Below are positions 33,828 through 43,080 of a DNA stretch of 64,000 bases, piece after piece; position 1 is the first letter of the stretch; each line of letters starts with the position of its first letter. A model generated the notes under the pieces. It was not told where the DNA came from and did no database searches. It saw only the letters and a program-made list of their open reading frames with translations. Location of the stretch: contig CAVSFF010000009.1 of assembly GCA_963727285.1 (NCBI GenBank), forward strand, positions 992,001-1,056,000, written 5' to 3'. This DNA comes from CAITWD01 sp963727285. Lineage in GTDB: Bacteria > Actinomycetota > Thermoleophilia > Miltoncostaeales > Miltoncostaeaceae. Made by a program: the position numbers and the translations under genes.

Positions 33828-36206
33828 TCAGCGTCCGGCCCCCCGCTCAAGCACCTCGCCATAGAGGCTCGTCAGCCGGTCGGCCTGCGTCTCGAACGAC
33901 AGCCCGGCGTCAAACGCCCGCCTCCCGGCGGCGCCCATGCGATCGGCGAGCGCCGGTTCATCAAAGAGCCGGTCGATGGCCGCCGCGTGTGCGGCCGGAT
34001 CGTCGGCGGGAACCAGGAGCCCGCACCCGGCGCGGCGGACGATGGCCGCCATGCGCCCGAAGTCGCTCGCCACCACGGGACGACCGGCCGCCATCGCCTC
34101 GATGAGCTTCGTCGGCACCGCGCGGGCGTAGTTGCCGTGCACCTGGAGCGGAATCCAGGCGACCGCGGCGTCCGCCAAGAGGGCCGGGACCTCGGAATGG
34201 TCGACCACCCCGAGGCAGGTCACCGCAGCGGGCATCTCGCCGGGCTCGCCGGGTCCGGCGAGGACGACGCGTGCGCCGGGAGTGCGCAGCAGGCCCGCTG
34301 CGGTCCGCATGACGTCCAGCCCGCGGAGCGGCGCGAGGCCACCGACGTAGAGCACGACCGGATCGTGGCACGGCTCCGGAACGGGGAAGTCGTCGCTCCA
34401 CGGCGCGTTGGTGACCGCGCGGACCCGGGCCGCACCGGCGAGTGCGAAGCGGGCCGCCAAATCCTCGTTGACGCCGACCACGGCATCGCATCGTGCCGCC
34501 GCGGCCCGCTCGAGGCGACTGACGACGACTGCCAGGGGGCGACGGACCAGCGCGGGGAGCCACATCTTGGTGCGGACGGTTTCGCCCAGGTACTCGTGGA
34601 CGTCGTACACGACCGGCCGGCGGGACCGGATCCGCAGCCACAGCGCCGCGGGAAGCAGTTCCGGGTCGTGAACGTGGTAGATGTCCGCGCCTTCGCGCCG
34701 CGCACGGCCGACCAGTCTCCAGCCCGCCGCAATCCGCGCGGCCCGTCGGGCCGGCTCCCGCAAGCCCAGGACCTCGGCCTGCGCGCCTGCACGCGCCGCG
34801 GCGTTGGCGTGCTTGTGGAGGATGCGGACGTCCCGGGGCCGGTGCACGCTGGTCAGGTGCAGGATGCGCCGACCCGTGAGGTCGGCGCCGGGCTGCGCCG
34901 CGGGTGGCCTGATCGGCCCAAGATCGGCGCCATCGTCCACCAGGCTGTCGAGCAGTTGCTCCCAGACCTCGTCGTACCCCGGGGCCCGGGGATCGGCCAG
35001 GGTCGTGTTGTGCCAGACGACCGCCGCCGCCCCGCCGCTGCGCCGAACGACCTCGAGGGTGCGCTTGGCAACATCGAGGCCGGCCCGGGCATCCAAGCCC
35101 TGGGCGGCCCACAAACTCCAGTCGGCGACCGCCAGCGGCACCATCTCGAGCCGCGCGGGACGCTCCTCGCCGAGAATCCACGGCGAGAACGGCCGGGCGA
35201 TCCCGCAGGCAAAACCCGGGCGCTCGTGCCACCCGGCCGATGCCTCGTAGGCGAGGCCCGCCGCCTCGGCCCAGGCTGGCGTCTCGTGGTACCGGAACCG
35301 CAGGAAGTGAGCCCGCGCCCCGAGGATCGGCCCGCCGACCTCATCCTCGAGCGCGTCATGTTCGTCGACGAACGCGGCCAGGTCGTCGGCGGCGCCGAAC
35401 GACGTGTGCATCGCGACCTCGCCGCCGGACGCGCGGACGGCGCGGGCGATTCTGGCCCGGTCACTTCCGTAGGCCCGCTGGGGACGGCCGTCATGCGAGT
35501 CGGTATGTCCGCCGATGAGAAAGACCGTTGAGGCAAGCCCACGCCGGGACAGGGACCACAGCAGGTCACCGACGTTGTTCCACGGGTCCGCGCCCACCAT
35601 CGTGGCGGTCCCTCCCGGGGCAAGGGAGTGGGTGTCCTTGCCGAGGCGGGCCAACGTCTGCGGCGTACGCATGCGAACGTCGTCGATGTCGTTCGTCAGA
35701 AAGACACGCCACGCTGAGGGCCGGGTGATCCGGAGCGCATCGGCGAGGAGGCCGATGTAGCGTTCGACCGGCGGATCGAGCGGATCGAGGCCGGCGATCT
35801 GTCCGAAGGTGGATCGCGCAAACGGCAGTCGGCCAAACTCGTCACGGTCGGTGACCCAGCGCTCATCCCAGCGGGCGAGGAAATGGAACGCGTTCGCGAC
35901 GAGATCCGCCGAGATTGCCGCCGATGGGGCACACGGTCCAAAAAGCAGTGGCACTCCATGCACAAGGAGGGCCCTTTTTGTGGAGAAAGCTGTGGATTGT
36001 GCGAAGAATTCATGGGCCCGCGGGTCAGCGGGGATCCACACGCCCGCATCGGGCTGGTCGATCGTATAGGTGAGATCCGCGGGCCCATCCGTCAGCACCA
36101 TCCGGTGCCCGAGCGCCCCTACCAGAACGTCCAGCACCCACGCGGCCCTGGGAGCGAAGCCCGCCCGGCAGTCTCCGATGTGGACGCGGAGGACGGGTTC
36201 GGTCAC
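33828..36206 (-). CDS. Polysaccharide deacetylase-like / GT4 glycosyltransferase fusion
   Basis: A single 792-residue frame with two parts. Residues 1 to about 440 look like a NodB-type deacetylase domain: the metal Asp pair in FLTNDIDDVRM, VFLIGGHTDSH and the histidine segment VAMHTSFG. From about 446 the protein is a complete GT4 glycosyltransferase (ILHLTSVHRPRDVRI, YHVHDPELLP, VVYDVHEY, VLYVGGLAPLRGLD, then YARAVPTKLIEAMAAGRPVVAS). The join has a short proline/alanine linker and no internal start with a ribosome site. GTG at 36206 overlaps the upstream gene by 4 nt. It probably adds a sugar and modifies the same chain. Confidence 0.82.
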   Translation of the reverse strand: MTEPVLRVHIGDCRAGFAPRAAWVLDVLVGALGHRMVLTDGPADLTYTIDQPDAGVWIPADPRAHEFFAQSTAFSTKRALLVHGVPLLFGPCAPSAAISADLVANAFHFLARWDERWVTDRDEFGRLPFARSTFGQIAGLDPLDPPVERYIGLLADALRITRPSAWRVFLTNDIDDVRMRTPQTLARLGKDTHSLAPGGTATMVGADPWNNVGDLLWSLSRRGLASTVFLIGGHTDSHDGRPQRAYGSDRARIARAVRASGGEVAMHTSFGAADDLAAFVDEHDALEDEVGGPILGARAHFLRFRYHETPAWAEAAGLAYEASAGWHERPGFACGIARPFSPWILGEERPARLEMVPLAVADWSLWAAQGLDARAGLDVAKRTLEVVRRSGGAAAVVWHNTTLADPRAPGYDEVWEQLLDSLVDDGADLGPIRPPAAQPGADLTGRRILHLTSVHRPRDVRILHKHANAAARAGAQAEVLGLREPARRAARIAAGWRLVGRARREGADIYHVHDPELLPAALWLRIRSRRPVVYDVHEYLGETVRTKMWLPALVRRPLAVVVSRLERAAAARCDAVVGVNEDLAARFALAGAARVRAVTNAPWSDDFPVPEPCHDPVVLYVGGLAPLRGLDVMRTAAGLLRTPGARVVLAGPGEPGEMPAAVTCLGVVDHSEVPALLADAAVAWIPLQVHGNYARAVPTKLIEAMAAGRPVVASDFGRMAAIVRRAGCGLLVPADDPAAHAAAIDRLFDEPALADRMGAAGRRAFDAGLSFETQADRLTSLYGEVLERGAGR

Positions 36207-37669
36207 GGCAGGAAGCCTCCGTTGCGCCGTGCCCGTTCCGCAACCGCGATTGCGGTCATCGAGAGACCGAACATCACCCACATGGGGGAGAAGGCGATCA
36301 TCGTCGACGGCCCGAGACTGCCGACGATGAAGCCGATCATCGCCGCGGTACCGCTGAGGCAGAGGTACTGGACGAGCGGATCGACAGCCCTGCGCGCCGC
36401 CTGCAGCTGGCGCGCGAGCAGGAGGAAGTAGTAGATGGCGTAGAGCACGAGACCGACGAGCCCGAGGTCGACGGCGACTTCCAGCCACCAGTCGTGCAGA
36501 TTGCTGACCCCCGGGAACACGGGCAGATCCAGCACGTGCGTTTCGGCATTGCCCGCGCCGACGCCGATCCCGCCGGACTGGCCGATGAAGTCCACGCCGT
36601 CACCGAGCAGGCTCGCGCGCGCCCCTCCCGAGCCCTGCCCGGTCGCGATCTCCTTCTGGAGCAGCGTGAAGCTGAACTTGTCGACGGCCCGCTTGGGCAG
36701 TGGCACGAGGCCGGAGCCCGAGAGGGACGGCACGATGACCGCGAGTGCGACCACGACGATCACGACGGCACCGAGCAGCTTGGTCCGTTGCTTCGGGTCG
36801 GTGGCGAGAAAGAAGATCAGCGTCAGGAAGACGAGCCCGGCGGCGATCAGGTTGTCCTTGCTGCCGGTCAGCAGCAGGGCCAGGAGTGCCGCAAGCGTCC
36901 CGACGAGGCCGATGATCCGGAGCCTCCGCTCCTTGAAGACGAGGGGGAGGACCACGAGGTACGGCAGCGACAGGGTTAGAAACGTCGCGAAGTTGTTCTG
37001 GTTTCCGAATACCGACGTCGCCGCAAACGCGGATCCGCCGGCCTGGCCCGCCAGGCGGGAGGTCGGAAGACGGACGCCTGCGGAGATCTCCAGGAACGAG
37101 AACGCGGTGACGCCGGCGAACGTCCATCCCAGGACCTTGAGCAGCACGATGACCCGCCGCCGCGTCGTAAAGCACATCGGTATGACGAGCGCGAGCCCCA
37201 CCATCATCACCAGGAACGACGTCCATCGGATTGCCGCACCGATGTTCTCCGCCCAGGCGAGCGACATCAGCGACCACGCCAGCATCGTGCCGAGCAGCGC
37301 CGCCGGCAGTCCGATGACGGCCGGGTACCGGATGCTCCCGCCCATCAGCAGGTAGCCGATTGCGCCGAGGCCCAGGAGCACGATCATGATCCGGAACAGG
37401 AATGCGCCGGAGGCCTGCGGGACAGCGAGGTTGGGGCCGAGGATGGCCGCGACGACGAGCGCCCCGATGAAGGGCACCATGAGCCGGGCGACGGGGCGGT
37501 TGCTGATTTCGACGGCAGCGACCGCCAGGACCGCGACGACCAGGACGGCGACCGCGGCCGGTGGGCTGATCACCGCGAGGACCGCACACACCGCCGTCAG
37601 CGAAAGTGCCCCGGACAGTAGTGGCCAACCGGGCAGGCGGGCGACCGATGACGGTGGTTGGACGGTCAT
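36203..37669 (-). CDS. O-antigen ligase/polymerase-like membrane protein (Wzy/WaaL family)
   Basis: A 488-residue protein with about 12 hydrophobic segments and a large extracytoplasmic loop near residues 330-410. The loop contains GQGSGGARASLLGDGVDF, followed by the family-typical GNAETHVLDLP, SNLHDWWLEVAVDLGLVG. The histidine in NLHDWW matches the conserved catalytic-loop His of the family. It could polymerise repeat units or ligate the polymer to a carrier. ATG at 37669 overlaps the upstream glycosyltransferase gene by 4 nt. Confidence 0.85.
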   Translation of the reverse strand: MTVQPPSSVARLPGWPLLSGALSLTAVCAVLAVISPPAAVAVLVVAVLAVAAVEISNRPVARLMVPFIGALVVAAILGPNLAVPQASGAFLFRIMIVLLGLGAIGYLLMGGSIRYPAVIGLPAALLGTMLAWSLMSLAWAENIGAAIRWTSFLVMMVGLALVIPMCFTTRRRVIVLLKVLGWTFAGVTAFSFLEISAGVRLPTSRLAGQAGGSAFAATSVFGNQNNFATFLTLSLPYLVVLPLVFKERRLRIIGLVGTLAALLALLLTGSKDNLIAAGLVFLTLIFFLATDPKQRTKLLGAVVIVVVALAVIVPSLSGSGLVPLPKRAVDKFSFTLLQKEIATGQGSGGARASLLGDGVDFIGQSGGIGVGAGNAETHVLDLPVFPGVSNLHDWWLEVAVDLGLVGLVLYAIYYFLLLARQLQAARRAVDPLVQYLCLSGTAAMIGFIVGSLGPSTMIAFSPMWVMFGLSMTAIAVAERARRNGGFLP

Positions 37670-38745
37670 GCGCGATGGCCCGTCGCGGGCACGCCCGCGA
37701 CCGCTCCCGCGAGCACGGACTCCACGATTGCGGCTTGGGAGGCGAGCGAGTTCCGGTTCGCCGCCGCCCGGCACGCGTGCGGTGACGGGGTCCGCGCCAG
37801 CACCTCGCGCAGCGCATCGGCGATCGCCAGCGGATTGCCCGGCGGGATCAGCGCCCCGCACTCCGGGGGCAGGACCTCGCGGGCGCCTCCCTCGCGGGTC
37901 GCAACGACCGGTCGTCCACAGGCGAGTGATTCGAGCACGACCACGCCGAGGGGCTCGATCCGGCTGACGAGTGCAAGCAGGTCGCTCGCGGCCATCCAGT
38001 CGCCGACCGCGTCGTGCGCAATGGCTCCGGTGAGGATCACGGAACCGTGGAGAGCGAGCCGTTCGACCCCTTGCAGGATGCTGTTGCGCAGGGGGCCGTC
38101 GCCGACGAAGGCAAGACGAGCGTCAGGATGCGTCTCGCGGAGCCTGGCGAAGGCGAGCAGGAGCGTCAGCGGATCCTTCCGTTCGGTGAGACCGCCGACG
38201 GCAAGCACCAGCGGGCCGGCGGCGGCGAGCCCGAGACGGGTCCGCGCCGCGGTGCGGTTGCGGACGGTGAACTCGGTCATGTTCACGCCCATGTTGGCGA
38301 CATACATCGGCGGAAGCGCCAGTCCGGACGCCCGCAACCGCCCGGCGAGGTAGTCGCTGACGGCGATCACCGCAGACGCGCCCGCAAGACCCGCCGCAGT
38401 CGCGGTGCGGATCGAGGTCCGGTCGAGGTTGGCGACGTCACCGCCGTGCGCGGTCAGGACCCACGGACGACGGGCGACGCGCCCCGCCGCGGCGGCGATC
38501 GCACCCGTCGGAAACAGGTAGTGGGCGTAGATCACTTCCGACCAGCGTGCGTTGGCGGCCGCCGTGCGACCGAGGCCCGCATACTTGCCGGTCGTGCGCA
38601 GCGGTCCCCGGGCCCGGGAGTCGATGACGGCCCGCCTGACCTCGTGTCCGCGGTCCTCGAGCGCGTCACACATGTCCCGGACAAACGCGCCGTAGTCGGG
38701 GGCGTCGGGGCCGGGGTACATGTTGGTCAGGCAGAGGATGCGCAA
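37666..38745 (-). CDS. GT4 family glycosyltransferase
   Basis: A 359-residue GT-B enzyme that adds a sugar to a lipid-linked acceptor on the cytoplasmic side. N-terminal LCLTNMYPGPDAPDYGAFV, the acceptor-side HGGDVANLD, and the donor-side VGGLTERKDPLTLL, VGDGPLRN and SRIEPLGVVVLESLACGRPVVA with the E-x7-E motif are visible. TTG at 38745 is proposed as the start because it places GAGG just upstream and gives the normal opening strand; no ATG or GTG in this frame fits. It overlaps the Wzy-like gene downstream by 4 nt. Confidence 0.85.
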   Translation of the reverse strand: MRILCLTNMYPGPDAPDYGAFVRDMCDALEDRGHEVRRAVIDSRARGPLRTTGKYAGLGRTAAANARWSEVIYAHYLFPTGAIAAAAGRVARRPWVLTAHGGDVANLDRTSIRTATAAGLAGASAVIAVSDYLAGRLRASGLALPPMYVANMGVNMTEFTVRNRTAARTRLGLAAAGPLVLAVGGLTERKDPLTLLLAFARLRETHPDARLAFVGDGPLRNSILQGVERLALHGSVILTGAIAHDAVGDWMAASDLLALVSRIEPLGVVVLESLACGRPVVATREGGAREVLPPECGALIPPGNPLAIADALREVLARTPSPHACRAAANRNSLASQAAIVESVLAGAVAGVPATGHRA

Positions 38746-38752
38746 CGGGACC

Positions 38753-40309
38753 TCACGCTGGTGGCCGATCCGGCGTTGTCGCGTCGTTCCGCTCCGCCAG
38801 CAGGCCGATTGCCAGTGCCGCCGCCATCGCCGTCCACAACATCGGGTCTTCGAACAGGTCCGCATACAGCTGCGAGTGCACGAAGATCCCGGCGACGATC
38901 GCCAGCAGACCCCATTGTGCCCAACGCTGATCGGCGGTTCCCCGCCGCGATCCCCGCGCGATACCGATCCAGGTGGCGACGCAGAGCCAGACGAACAGCA
39001 GCGCGCCGATGACCCCCAGTTCCGCGAGCACCGTGATCGGGGCGTTATGACTGATGGAAACCTGCTTGTGGGCGATCTGATTGGCCGACTCGGTCGCCGT
39101 GAAGCGGGTCTGGAAGCTCCCCACGCCGGACCCCGCGACGGGTTCGATCTTCCAGATCTTGATCCCGCCGCTCATCAGCCCGAACCGGCCCTCGCTGACG
39201 GTCGACGCCCGGTGCGTACTCGTCAGGGCGTGCCTGATGTTGTGGCTGGACGCGATCGCCCCGCCGGCAAGGATCACGAATGCGATGCCGCCGACGGCGA
39301 GCGTCCGCTTGGCCCCGAAGGCCCGCCAGGCGAGCAGCACGACGCCGACCATCACCATCAGGCAGCTCGAGCGGGAGAAGCTGACGAGCAGGCCGCCGGA
39401 CATGATCACGATCGCCGCCGTGCCGACCACCAGCGTCCACGTGGCGGGCCGGATCCAGATCCACGCCAGCGCCCCCAGAATCCCGATGGCGATGTAACGA
39501 CCCATGATGTTTGGGTCGTAAAAGATTCCGTTGACCCGGAAGAACTGGCTGTAGATGTCGTCCTGCTGGAGTTTGGCGTTCCAGAAGATCCACTGGGCCT
39601 CGTACTGGATCAGCGCCAGGATCGAGATCGCCGTGGCGAGCACGATCGTGACGCCGGCGAGCGTCGGCAGCGGCCGCGTGATGAACGGCCACCACGCGAC
39701 CACGGCCAGGAAGAGCACGGGGAACGGCAGGTAGAAGAACACGATCTGAATCGCGGCGTCCTTCGTGTCGATCGTCCAGAGCACCGACAGGAGGGTGAAT
39801 GCGATGAAGGCCGCGATCGGGATGTCGAGGCGGGTCCTGGGCTCGTCGTCCGCCGAGAACCGCCCGCGTAGTCGGCCCCATACGAAGCCCAGGATGCCGC
39901 ACGCACCGATCAGGTAGAGGGGCAGCAGCAGGTTGCGCGACGCCCCGCCGATGGGAACGGGAATCCGGAGCGGAAGTGCCACCGCCAGGGCAACCAGCCA
40001 GATCCGCGGCCAGCGCATCGTGGCCCACGTGCCCACGCCGAGGATGATGGCGACAAGCACGATCACCATGATCGCCCCGATGGCGATCTCCGCCGCGCCG
40101 ACCGCCGAATGTGCACGATGTGCAACGCGGTGGGCGGTCGACGCCGGGACCAGCGATGCGGCAAGCACGATCCAGCCGACTGCGGCGAGCACGAGCCCCA
40201 GTCCGCGCCGCAGGGTCGGCAACACGCGTGGGACCGGCACGAGCAGCGCGATGATCCCGAGGGTTCCGAAGAGGGCGCCCACGTCGCGGGCGAGGTGCAT
40301 GCCGCTCAC
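38753..40309 (-). CDS. Second O-antigen ligase/polymerase-like membrane protein
   Basis: A 518-residue multi-pass protein of the Wzy/WaaL type, distinct from the one at 36203-37669. About 11-12 hydrophobic segments are present. The region FYDPNIMGRYIAIGI and the loop with EPVAGSGVGSFQTRF, then ISHNAPITVLAELGVIG, are family hallmarks, with His in SHNAP. GTG at 40309 overlaps the FlgD-Ig gene by 4 nt. Having two such proteins suggests one polymerase and one ligase; which is which cannot be told. Confidence 0.84.
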   Translation of the reverse strand: MSGMHLARDVGALFGTLGIIALLVPVPRVLPTLRRGLGLVLAAVGWIVLAASLVPASTAHRVAHRAHSAVGAAEIAIGAIMVIVLVAIILGVGTWATMRWPRIWLVALAVALPLRIPVPIGGASRNLLLPLYLIGACGILGFVWGRLRGRFSADDEPRTRLDIPIAAFIAFTLLSVLWTIDTKDAAIQIVFFYLPFPVLFLAVVAWWPFITRPLPTLAGVTIVLATAISILALIQYEAQWIFWNAKLQQDDIYSQFFRVNGIFYDPNIMGRYIAIGILGALAWIWIRPATWTLVVGTAAIVIMSGGLLVSFSRSSCLMVMVGVVLLAWRAFGAKRTLAVGGIAFVILAGGAIASSHNIRHALTSTHRASTVSEGRFGLMSGGIKIWKIEPVAGSGVGSFQTRFTATESANQIAHKQVSISHNAPITVLAELGVIGALLFVWLCVATWIGIARGSRRGTADQRWAQWGLLAIVAGIFVHSQLYADLFEDPMLWTAMAAALAIGLLAERNDATTPDRPPA

Positions 40310-41382
40310 GAACGGGTCCCGGCGGCAATCAGGGCCGTCCCGTGGGCCGTGTGCGCTTCGATCCAGACGTTCGCCACCGGGACGCCACGCGGCAGCCGGA
40401 TTCGCGCATGCGCCGCGGTTGTCGTGACCGGTCGACCGATCGCGTGACCGACGGGCGCGCCCGGTTGGCCCGGGGTGCCCGTCCGCCGCGCAAGTTGGAG
40501 GGTGACCGGGGTGGTCGGGGCGACGGTGACCCCCGTTGGCGTGGTCAGGTGCACCGTCACGACCTCACCGGGCGTTGCTGCGGCCGGGGAGAGCGTCCCG
40601 ATGAGGTTGCCGACCCAACATGTCCGCGACGCGGCGAACTGGAACCCGTTGACGGCGACCGTTTCGATGGTGACGTGGTAGAGGTGGGGCGGAAGCACCG
40701 CGCCGCCGCGGGCACGGCCATTCCAGTTCCAGGAGTAGCTCGACCCGGCGTTGACGAAGTGCGGTCCGTTGACGATGCGCCCGCCCGGCAAGTGCTGGGC
40801 GACAAAGATGATTCGGGAGTAGGTCGACGGCGTCGCGCTGATGACGCATTGGCTGCGGGTCGGCAGGGCGCCGGCGCCCGCGGACGCGACGACGAGGGTC
40901 GGCGCCGGCGGACGGACCCGATCGATCGTGACACGGCGGCTTGCGTTGTAGCCCTTCTTGCCGGAGGTCGCCGACAGTTGGAGGGTGTAGACGCCGTCCG
41001 GCATCGGTGCGCCCTGCTGATCGGCCCCGTTCCATGCCGTCGTGACCCAGCCCTTCGGGACCCGTCTGGTCGGAATCAGGGTGGTCACCAGTTGCGACCC
41101 CCTCGTGACCAGCACGCGGACGGTTCCGGCATCGCGCATCTTGACGGCAACGGCCGCGGTCGCCCGCCCGCCCGGCGCATTCGGGCTGAACGCCGCCGTC
41201 GATGTGAATCCCGCGACGATGGCGCCTTCGGTCGGAAAGGCGAACGGTAAGAGAAAGACGCCGAGTGCAAACAGAAAAATGACCAGGAACCCGGCACCGA
41301 TGCCACCGCGCCGCCGCCCGGCGGACTTCTCGGATGGCGTGTTCACCGGAATGTGCCCCGCAATCCGCGGACGTCTGGGCAT
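40306..41382 (-). CDS. Membrane-anchored protein with FlgD-type Ig repeats
   Basis: A 358-residue protein, first gene of the polysaccharide operon. A basic N-terminus precedes a membrane segment at about 30-50. The extracytoplasmic part holds a clear FlgD-like Ig domain (TTAWNGADQQGAPMPDGVYTLQL, residues about 115-137) and a second, weaker repeat with WNWNGRARGGAVLPPHLYHVTIE. Such domains are structural and often bind partners. No enzyme motif is seen. ATG at 41382 has 91 nt of free sequence upstream, the probable promoter region for the whole locus. Confidence 0.72.
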   Translation of the reverse strand: MPRRPRIAGHIPVNTPSEKSAGRRRGGIGAGFLVIFLFALGVFLLPFAFPTEGAIVAGFTSTAAFSPNAPGGRATAAVAVKMRDAGTVRVLVTRGSQLVTTLIPTRRVPKGWVTTAWNGADQQGAPMPDGVYTLQLSATSGKKGYNASRRVTIDRVRPPAPTLVVASAGAGALPTRSQCVISATPSTYSRIIFVAQHLPGGRIVNGPHFVNAGSSYSWNWNGRARGGAVLPPHLYHVTIETVAVNGFQFAASRTCWVGNLIGTLSPAAATPGEVVTVHLTTPTGVTVAPTTPVTLQLARRTGTPGQPGAPVGHAIGRPVTTTAAHARIRLPRGVPVANVWIEAHTAHGTALIAAGTRS

Positions 41383-41473
41383 TTGGCCTGCACGGGGTGC
41401 AGCTTATCCGTCGCCAGAGCGCCGACGGGCGCACCGCGGGTCCAAACGGGGCGCAACGACGCGAACGCGGCGA

Positions 41474-42607
41474 TCAGCCGGTTCCACTCGACTGGCGCAG
41501 GTCCTGGAGCGCCTCCCCCAGCAGCGCCTCGCTCAGGGCGGCCTGCGACGGATCGGCGAGCGGGGTCATGTTGACCACCTGGAGGTGGCGCGCCCCGGCA
41601 TCGGCAAGCGCGACGAGGCGACCCGCGACCGTCGCCGGGCTGCCGGCGATGACCGTGTCGAGGACCACCGCGTCGGGGACCGCCCCGGCAAGGGCGAGGG
41701 CATCGCCGCGTGTGATCCCGGACGGGACGAAGCTCGTGAGGCCGTGGACACCGTCTCCGAGCGGGTGTCCGGCCCCGTGGCGCGTGAATGCGTCGGCGCT
41801 GCCGGTGAGGGCGATAAACCGCAGCAGCAACGACCCGAGCGCGATGTGACGGGCCACGTCGTCGTCTTCGGCAACGACAACGCGGGTGTAGCAGCCGGGA
41901 ACCACCGCGTCGGACGCGCGGCCGGCGCGGGCTGCACTTGCCTGCACAGCCGCCCACATCGCACCGTAGGCGACGGGGTCCGGGCACAGCGGGAGCCACC
42001 CGTCGCCGAGCCGTCCGGCGATCTCCAGACCGCGCGGGCCGTGGGCCGCCACCCAGATCGGCGGCGGACGGTCGCCGAACGGACGCAGCCCGAGCGCCAC
42101 CCCCCGCAGGGTGATGTGCTCGCCGGCGAAGTCGACTTCGTCGGTGGTTGACAGCAGCAGTCGCATTGCCTCGAGTCCCTCTTCGAGGCGCCCGATCGGG
42201 TGGCGGTTGGTCATGCCGAGCGGGCTGAGGTTCAACGACTCCCCGGTCCCGACCCCGAGGATGAAGCGCCCGCCGGTGACGTGGTCGAGGGTCACGGCGG
42301 TCTGGGCGAGGGCAGCCGGGTGGCGCCGCACCATATCGGTGACCCCGACGCCGAAGCGCAGTCGATCCGCTGCGCCGGCGCTCGCGGCGACGAGGGCGAA
42401 CGGGTCCATCCAGACGTGGGGGCTCGGCTGCTGGGCGGCTTGCGGCACGAGGTCGCTCGACCACACCGACGTCGGGAACCAGTGCAGCAGGTGGTCCGCC
42501 CACCACACCGCGTCAAAGCCTTGCTCCTGACGACGCGCGACTGCGGCGAGGATGCCGTCCATGGGCGGCCGTGCCGGCGCCGCCGCCGAAATCTCGAGGG
42601 GGCGCAT
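41474..42607 (-). CDS. LLM-class flavin-dependent oxidoreductase
   Basis: A 377-residue TIM-barrel enzyme of the luciferase-like monooxygenase family. The barrel start (GFDAVWWADH), VGVTDMVRRHPA, GRFILGVGTGESLN, the PIWVAAHGPRGLE strand and GRLGDGWLP are typical of F420-dependent members. The cofactor (F420 or FMN) and the substrate are not certain. ATG at 42607 lies 2 nt after the moaC stop, so the two genes are cotranscribed. Confidence 0.85.
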   Translation of the reverse strand: MRPLEISAAAPARPPMDGILAAVARRQEQGFDAVWWADHLLHWFPTSVWSSDLVPQAAQQPSPHVWMDPFALVAASAGAADRLRFGVGVTDMVRRHPAALAQTAVTLDHVTGGRFILGVGTGESLNLSPLGMTNRHPIGRLEEGLEAMRLLLSTTDEVDFAGEHITLRGVALGLRPFGDRPPPIWVAAHGPRGLEIAGRLGDGWLPLCPDPVAYGAMWAAVQASAARAGRASDAVVPGCYTRVVVAEDDDVARHIALGSLLLRFIALTGSADAFTRHGAGHPLGDGVHGLTSFVPSGITRGDALALAGAVPDAVVLDTVIAGSPATVAGRLVALADAGARHLQVVNMTPLADPSQAALSEALLGEALQDLRQSSGTG

Positions 42608-42609
42608 GC

Positions 42610-43080
42610 TCACACGGGTCCGGCGTCCGCGGATTGCTTGATCTTCTCGACGAGGCGGACGCCGTCGATGACGGGACCGGGGTCGATCCCCTTGACCATG
42701 TCGTACACGTTGAGGGCCGCGACCGAGACCGCGGTAAGGGCCTCCATCTCGACCCCGGTGCGGGCAGTGGTGCGGACGGTCGCCCTGACGGCGATGACGC
42801 CCGCGGGATCGATCTCGACCGTGACCTCGATCCCATCGATCGGGAGGGGATGGCACAACAGCACCAAGTCGGCCGTGCGTTTTGCGGCAGCGATGCCGCC
42901 GAGGCGGGCGACCGCCCCGACATCACCTTTGGGCGTCGACCCGTCCAAGATCGCCCGCGCCGTCGCCGGGGCGATGCGGATCACTCCTTCGGCGATCGCC
43001 GTCCGCACCACTGGCGCCTTGTGGCTGACGTCGACCATTCGGGCCTCGCCGCGCGCGCTCAGATGGGAGAGCTCAGCCAC
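42610..43080 (-). CDS. moaC: Cyclic pyranopterin monophosphate synthase
   Basis: Second step of molybdenum-cofactor synthesis. The 156-residue protein has MVDVSHKAP, KGDV-x-ARLGGIAAAKRTADLVLLCHPLPI (active-site CHP) and RTGVEMEALTAVSVAALNVYDM. GTG at 43080 overlaps the otsA stop by 8 nt; the ATG at about residue 15 is an alternative start. moaA and other moa genes are not nearby, so moaC is isolated among trehalose genes here. Confidence 0.95.
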   Translation of the reverse strand: MAELSHLSARGEARMVDVSHKAPVVRTAIAEGVIRIAPATARAILDGSTPKGDVGAVARLGGIAAAKRTADLVLLCHPLPIDGIEVTVEIDPAGVIAVRATVRTTARTGVEMEALTAVSVAALNVYDMVKGIDPGPVIDGVRLVEKIKQSADAGPV

